Below, piece after piece: positions 61,606-64,000 of a stretch of 64,000 nucleotides of DNA; the first letter of the stretch is position 1, and every line of letters starts with the position of its first letter. The translations under genes were made by a program, and so were the position numbers. Source of the DNA: UBA8752 sp040261275. GTDB taxonomy: Bacteria > Bacteroidota > Bacteroidia > Flavobacteriales_D > Sanyastnellaceae. The DNA lies in assembly GCA_040261275.1 (NCBI GenBank), contig JBDQOI010000013.1:1-64000 (forward strand), given 5' to 3'. The notes below the pieces were generated by a model that did not search any database, was not told the origin of the DNA, and saw nothing but the letters and a program-made list of their open reading frames with translations.

Positions 61606-62211
61606 TCAGTCTGTAAATAACCTCCCTTGCGTACCACGGAAAGTTCGCCGATGCAATGGTGTGGGGCCCCACCGCAAAATGGCTTCCCGGTGCGAACGCG
61701 TCGGGTAGCCCTTGTTTTGAGGCCACCCGAATTGGGGGTGTTTCTCCGAAAGAGCGTGCATATGGGCGTCCCGATGCGTCTTGGCCAGGATGCTGGCCGC
61801 CGCGATCGACAGAAATCGCCCGTCCCCCTTGATTTCACAGCTGTGCGGAATCTCATGGGGCTTGAACCGGTTGCCATCGATGAGGAGGAATTCTGGTCTT
61901 GTGGTCAGTGCATCCACGGCTCGGTGCATGGCCAAGTGCGTGGCATTGAGAATATTGAGCTCCTCAATCTCCTCGACTGAGGCCCAACCCACGGCCCACG
62001 CATGAGCTTCTCGCTCAATGAGCGCCCTCAGCACGTTTCTGTCCTTGAGAGAAAGTTTTTTGCTGTCGTCCAAGCCCACCTTCAGCCAACCCTTTCCAGC
62101 AGGACCCGGTATCACGGCAGCAGCGGTCACAGGACCTGCGAGGCAACCGCGACCGGCCTCGTCCACTCCGGCTTCCATGCGGCCCGATTCCAGGAATGGC
62201 TTCAACGCCAT
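61606..62211 (-). CDS. rnhB: Ribonuclease HII
   Basis: RNase HII cleaves RNA in RNA-DNA hybrids and removes misincorporated ribonucleotides. The 201-residue protein has the N-terminal GVDEAGRGCLAGPV with the first catalytic residues, and later LLIDGNRF and ASILAKTHRD. The ATG at 62211 forms a TGATG with the glycosyltransferase stop, so it is probably translationally coupled; 62289 is a less likely longer start. Confidence 0.94.
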   Translation of the reverse strand: MALKPFLESGRMEAGVDEAGRGCLAGPVTAAAVIPGPAGKGWLKVGLDDSKKLSLKDRNVLRALIEREAHAWAVGWASVEEIEELNILNATHLAMHRAVDALTTRPEFLLIDGNRFKPHEIPHSCEIKGDGRFLSIAAASILAKTHRDAHMHALSEKHPQFGWPQNKGYPTRSHREAILRWGPTPLHRRTFRGTQGRLFTD

Positions 62212-63410
62212 CAGACCGCGGTGGTATCGGGAACGGTGTCCTCCATGATCAACCCGGCTTCTCTGCCGGCAATTGCGAGGCAATTCCAAAGCAAGCCCGC
62301 TGTCTTGTCCCAGCCAAAGTCCTCTGCGCGCTCTTTTCCTTTTTCCCGAAGGGCCTCTCTCAAAGCGGGTTCCCGCTCTATCCTCAACATGGCATCTGCC
62401 ACTTGACCCAGGTCGTCGGGATCGACCTCCAAGCCCGCTCCGGCTGCCACCTCCGGGAGAGAGGTTCGATTGCTGTGAATGACAGGGGTTCCCGCAGAAA
62501 AAGCTTCGATGAGGGGAATGCCAAACCCTTCAAACCACGGAATGAAAGTCAGGGCACCCGCACCCGCCAATACCTGTGCCAACTCCTTTTGGGGCAGCCA
62601 ACCAGTCAGATGAACGTGCTCCATCACTTCCCGGGGAAGGGCTTCCAATGCCCTGCTCGCATCAAACCGCCTTCGTCGCCACAAAGCGGTTCCCACCATC
62701 AACAAATCCCACTGCCCTCCGCCTTCACGGTATTGCTGAAATGCCTTCAACAATCCTTCCAGGTTCTTTCTCGGATGCTGGGTTCCAATGAAAACGAAAT
62801 AGGGTTGACCTGAGGTATAGCGGCTGCGAACCAACTTCTCCGAAGCCTGACGGTCCAGGCCGAGGGGGGTCACTTGATAAGCCGAACCCGCTCCGTTGTA
62901 GACCACATCAATCTCATCAAGGGGAACGCCGTAGCGACGATGAATGTCTTCCGCGCTGAATCGACTCACGGTCGCCATGCGCACGGCGCGCTGGGCGGCA
63001 TCCGGGAACCGCCTCCGGTAATGCCGGGCAATGCGAGGAGGCAGCCACTCGGGGTGGTGTTCGAAATTCAAGTCGTGCTGCACGGCCACCTGTGGAACGT
63101 CGGTGCGGTTGCTCAAGAACCCATCCGGCGACAGGAACAAGTCGGCTTTGATCCGAGCGAGCCTGCGCGGAACGGCGTAATCAAACCAGAGGTCTTGCAG
63201 GAAGGGGCGCCGGGCAGGTGGAAAAAGCCAATGGCAGGTCACATTGCCTCCCGGGAACAAGTCCTCGGGCGGTCTGCGGTCGAAAAACAAGTGGAAATCG
63301 TGCTCCGGGTGGTTTGCCGTCATGCGCTGCACCGTTTCCAATGTGAACCAGCCGATGCCGTCCAACTTCCCGGGCACCACGAGACGCGTATTGATCGCCA
63401 CCACCGCCAT
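62211..63410 (-). CDS. GT4-family glycosyltransferase
   Basis: The 399-residue protein has the GT-B fold pattern of family 4: the N-terminal VVPGKLDGIGWF, AVQHDLNFEHHPEW, a middle segment PYFVFIGTQHPRKNL with the donor-loop start, and the C-terminal PWFEGFGIPLIEAFSAGTPVI (E-x7-E motif). It would add a sugar to a surface polysaccharide. The ATG at 63410 follows the candidate -7 element TAGTTTCG by 5 bases. It is divergent from the chain-length gene. Confidence 0.9.
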   Translation of the reverse strand: MAVVAINTRLVVPGKLDGIGWFTLETVQRMTANHPEHDFHLFFDRRPPEDLFPGGNVTCHWLFPPARRPFLQDLWFDYAVPRRLARIKADLFLSPDGFLSNRTDVPQVAVQHDLNFEHHPEWLPPRIARHYRRRFPDAAQRAVRMATVSRFSAEDIHRRYGVPLDEIDVVYNGAGSAYQVTPLGLDRQASEKLVRSRYTSGQPYFVFIGTQHPRKNLEGLLKAFQQYREGGGQWDLLMVGTALWRRRRFDASRALEALPREVMEHVHLTGWLPQKELAQVLAGAGALTFIPWFEGFGIPLIEAFSAGTPVIHSNRTSLPEVAAGAGLEVDPDDLGQVADAMLRIEREPALREALREKGKERAEDFGWDKTAGLLWNCLAIAGREAGLIMEDTVPDTTAV

Positions 63411-63415
63411 GCGGG

Positions 63416-63423
63416 CGAAACTA
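63416..63423 (-). promoter_or_regulatory. Candidate -7 element for glycosyltransferase gene
   Basis: On the minus strand TAGTTTCG is one base off TAnnTTTG and ends 5 bases before the ATG. Confidence 0.3.
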
Positions 63424-63534
63424 CGACCTGAACCATGGACATTTCTTTTCACATCCACATACTCATCACAAGAAGTTGGCGTTGGTCGGATTGTCCGGTG
63501 CATCTTGCGTCCCGGAACACCCACACGAAGATTC

Positions 63535-64000
63535 ATGGACGATTCCCTGCCTACCGGAAACGGTAACGAAACCACTTTGCTCAAACAGGTTTGGGGCTGG
63601 AGGACCCCTTTAATTGCATCAGGACTGATTGGTGCCATTGTCAGTGCCGCCGCCTCTTTTCTCATTGAGCCTGAGTTCCAGTCCTCCGTAGTCCTGTTCG
63701 CTTTACCCCAGCAGTCCATCGGCGCTCAATTCTACGAGGAGGTGAAGCGCGAGGACATCCTTGCATACGGGGAGGCGGAAGATGCTGAGCGTTTGCTCCA
63801 AATCCTGAATTCGGACCGGATCCGCCGGCGCATCATCGAGAAGTACGATCTCTGGTCGCATTATGACATCGAACGGGATGAGCCGGGGGCACAGGCCGCG
63901 ATGGCCAAGGTATACGCGGGCAAGGTCGGCGCAGACCTCACGCGTTATGGCTCCATTCGCATCGACGTGTTTGACACCGCACCTGAAATGGCGCGCGATA
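63535..64000 (+). CDS. Wzz-like polysaccharide chain-length/tyrosine-kinase-type protein, N-terminal part
   Basis: 155 complete codons are visible before the window ends. The start is MDDSLPTGNG. A membrane segment lies near residues 25-48 (TPLIASGLIGAIVSAAASFL), followed by a periplasmic region with helical segments (LLQILNSDRIRRRIIEKYDL) and a beta strand YGSIRIDVFDTAPEMA, typical of the Wzz/exopolysaccharide co-polymerase group in Bacteroidota. It likely controls chain length in an exopolysaccharide or O-antigen locus to the right. Whether a kinase domain follows cannot be seen. Confidence 0.8.
   Translation, partial: MDDSLPTGNGNETTLLKQVWGWRTPLIASGLIGAIVSAAASFLIEPEFQSSVVLFALPQQSIGAQFYEEVKREDILAYGEAEDAERLLQILNSDRIRRRIIEKYDLWSHYDIERDEPGAQAAMAKVYAGKVGADLTRYGSIRIDVFDTAPEMARD

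Overview
The window is chromosomal DNA of a Bacteroidota bacterium, most likely a marine-type member of the Flavobacteriales with an unusually high GC content for the group (roughly 57-60 % by eye). The evidence is the type IX secretion / gliding cluster (porV, porU, a porP/sprF family gene, gldJ), several secreted proteins with T9SS-type C-terminal domains (type A, and the CHU_C 'gliding motility-associated' type B), the LpxC-FabZ fusion, and candidate promoters of the Bacteroidota TAnnTTTG type. I see no insertion sequence, phage, CRISPR array or rRNA. Genes are tightly packed, often with TGATG/ATGA overlaps or convergent overlapping ends.

Layout. 1-6377 (minus): the N-terminal 2125 codons of a giant secreted protein running off the left edge (signal peptide, ten GCxDxxACNYD-type repeats, a FAS1-like domain, at least ten HYR-like modules). 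6691-6763: tRNA-Phe with a strong terminator. 6810-11882 (plus): aroB, lpxD, lpxC-fabZ, lpxA and an ABC ATPase, an outer-membrane lipid A operon. 12008-13315: a T9SS cargo with an internal duplication. 13374-15257 (minus): DUF4301-type putative nucleotidyltransferase and an Hpt protein. galE (plus). 16365-20672 (minus): PAP2-like membrane protein, rpoN, asnS, LolD/MacB-like ABC ATPase. 20766-22931: adhesin-like choice-of-anchor L / CHU_C protein. gpmI and a methyltransferase (minus). tRNA-Val, then a vanadium haloperoxidase-type enzyme with a dockerin-like tail (plus). 27801-34849 (minus): folC, tonB-exbD-exbB, nhaD, Glu/Leu dehydrogenase, anmK. Acyl-CoA dehydrogenase (plus). 36075-46998 (minus): FG-GAP-like protein, recG, pyruvate dehydrogenase E2 and E1 alpha, ispF, porV, porU. 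47127-52646 (plus): porP/sprF-like, gldJ, murF, tyrS. 52647-63410 (minus, except one lipoprotein at 54890): PiT-like permease, LuxE/PaaK-type protein, Na/Pi cotransporter, a 1438-residue lamin-tail-domain protein, rnhB and a glycosyltransferase. The window ends in the start of a Wzz-like chain-length protein, probably the edge of an exopolysaccharide locus.

How it fits together. Much of the window builds or uses the cell envelope: lipid A (lpx genes), peptidoglycan (murF, anmK), TonB energy transduction, T9SS core components, and five large secreted proteins that would be cargo or surface proteins. The most unusual signals are (i) two secreted proteins (vanadium haloperoxidase-like and lamin-tail protein) that end not in a recognisable T9SS sorting domain but in a short dockerin-like D-x-N-x-D-G...DLLILLG...C tail, (ii) one GCxDxxACNYD repeat family shared by two otherwise unrelated giant proteins, (iii) a FAS1-like domain and an unrecognised ~140-residue insert in the giant protein, (iv) a tandemly duplicated Cys module in the 12008 cargo, and (v) candidate -7 promoter elements lying only 4-7 nt from start codons, which implies leaderless or very short-leader mRNAs. 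No wholly new multi-gene defence or mobile system was found.
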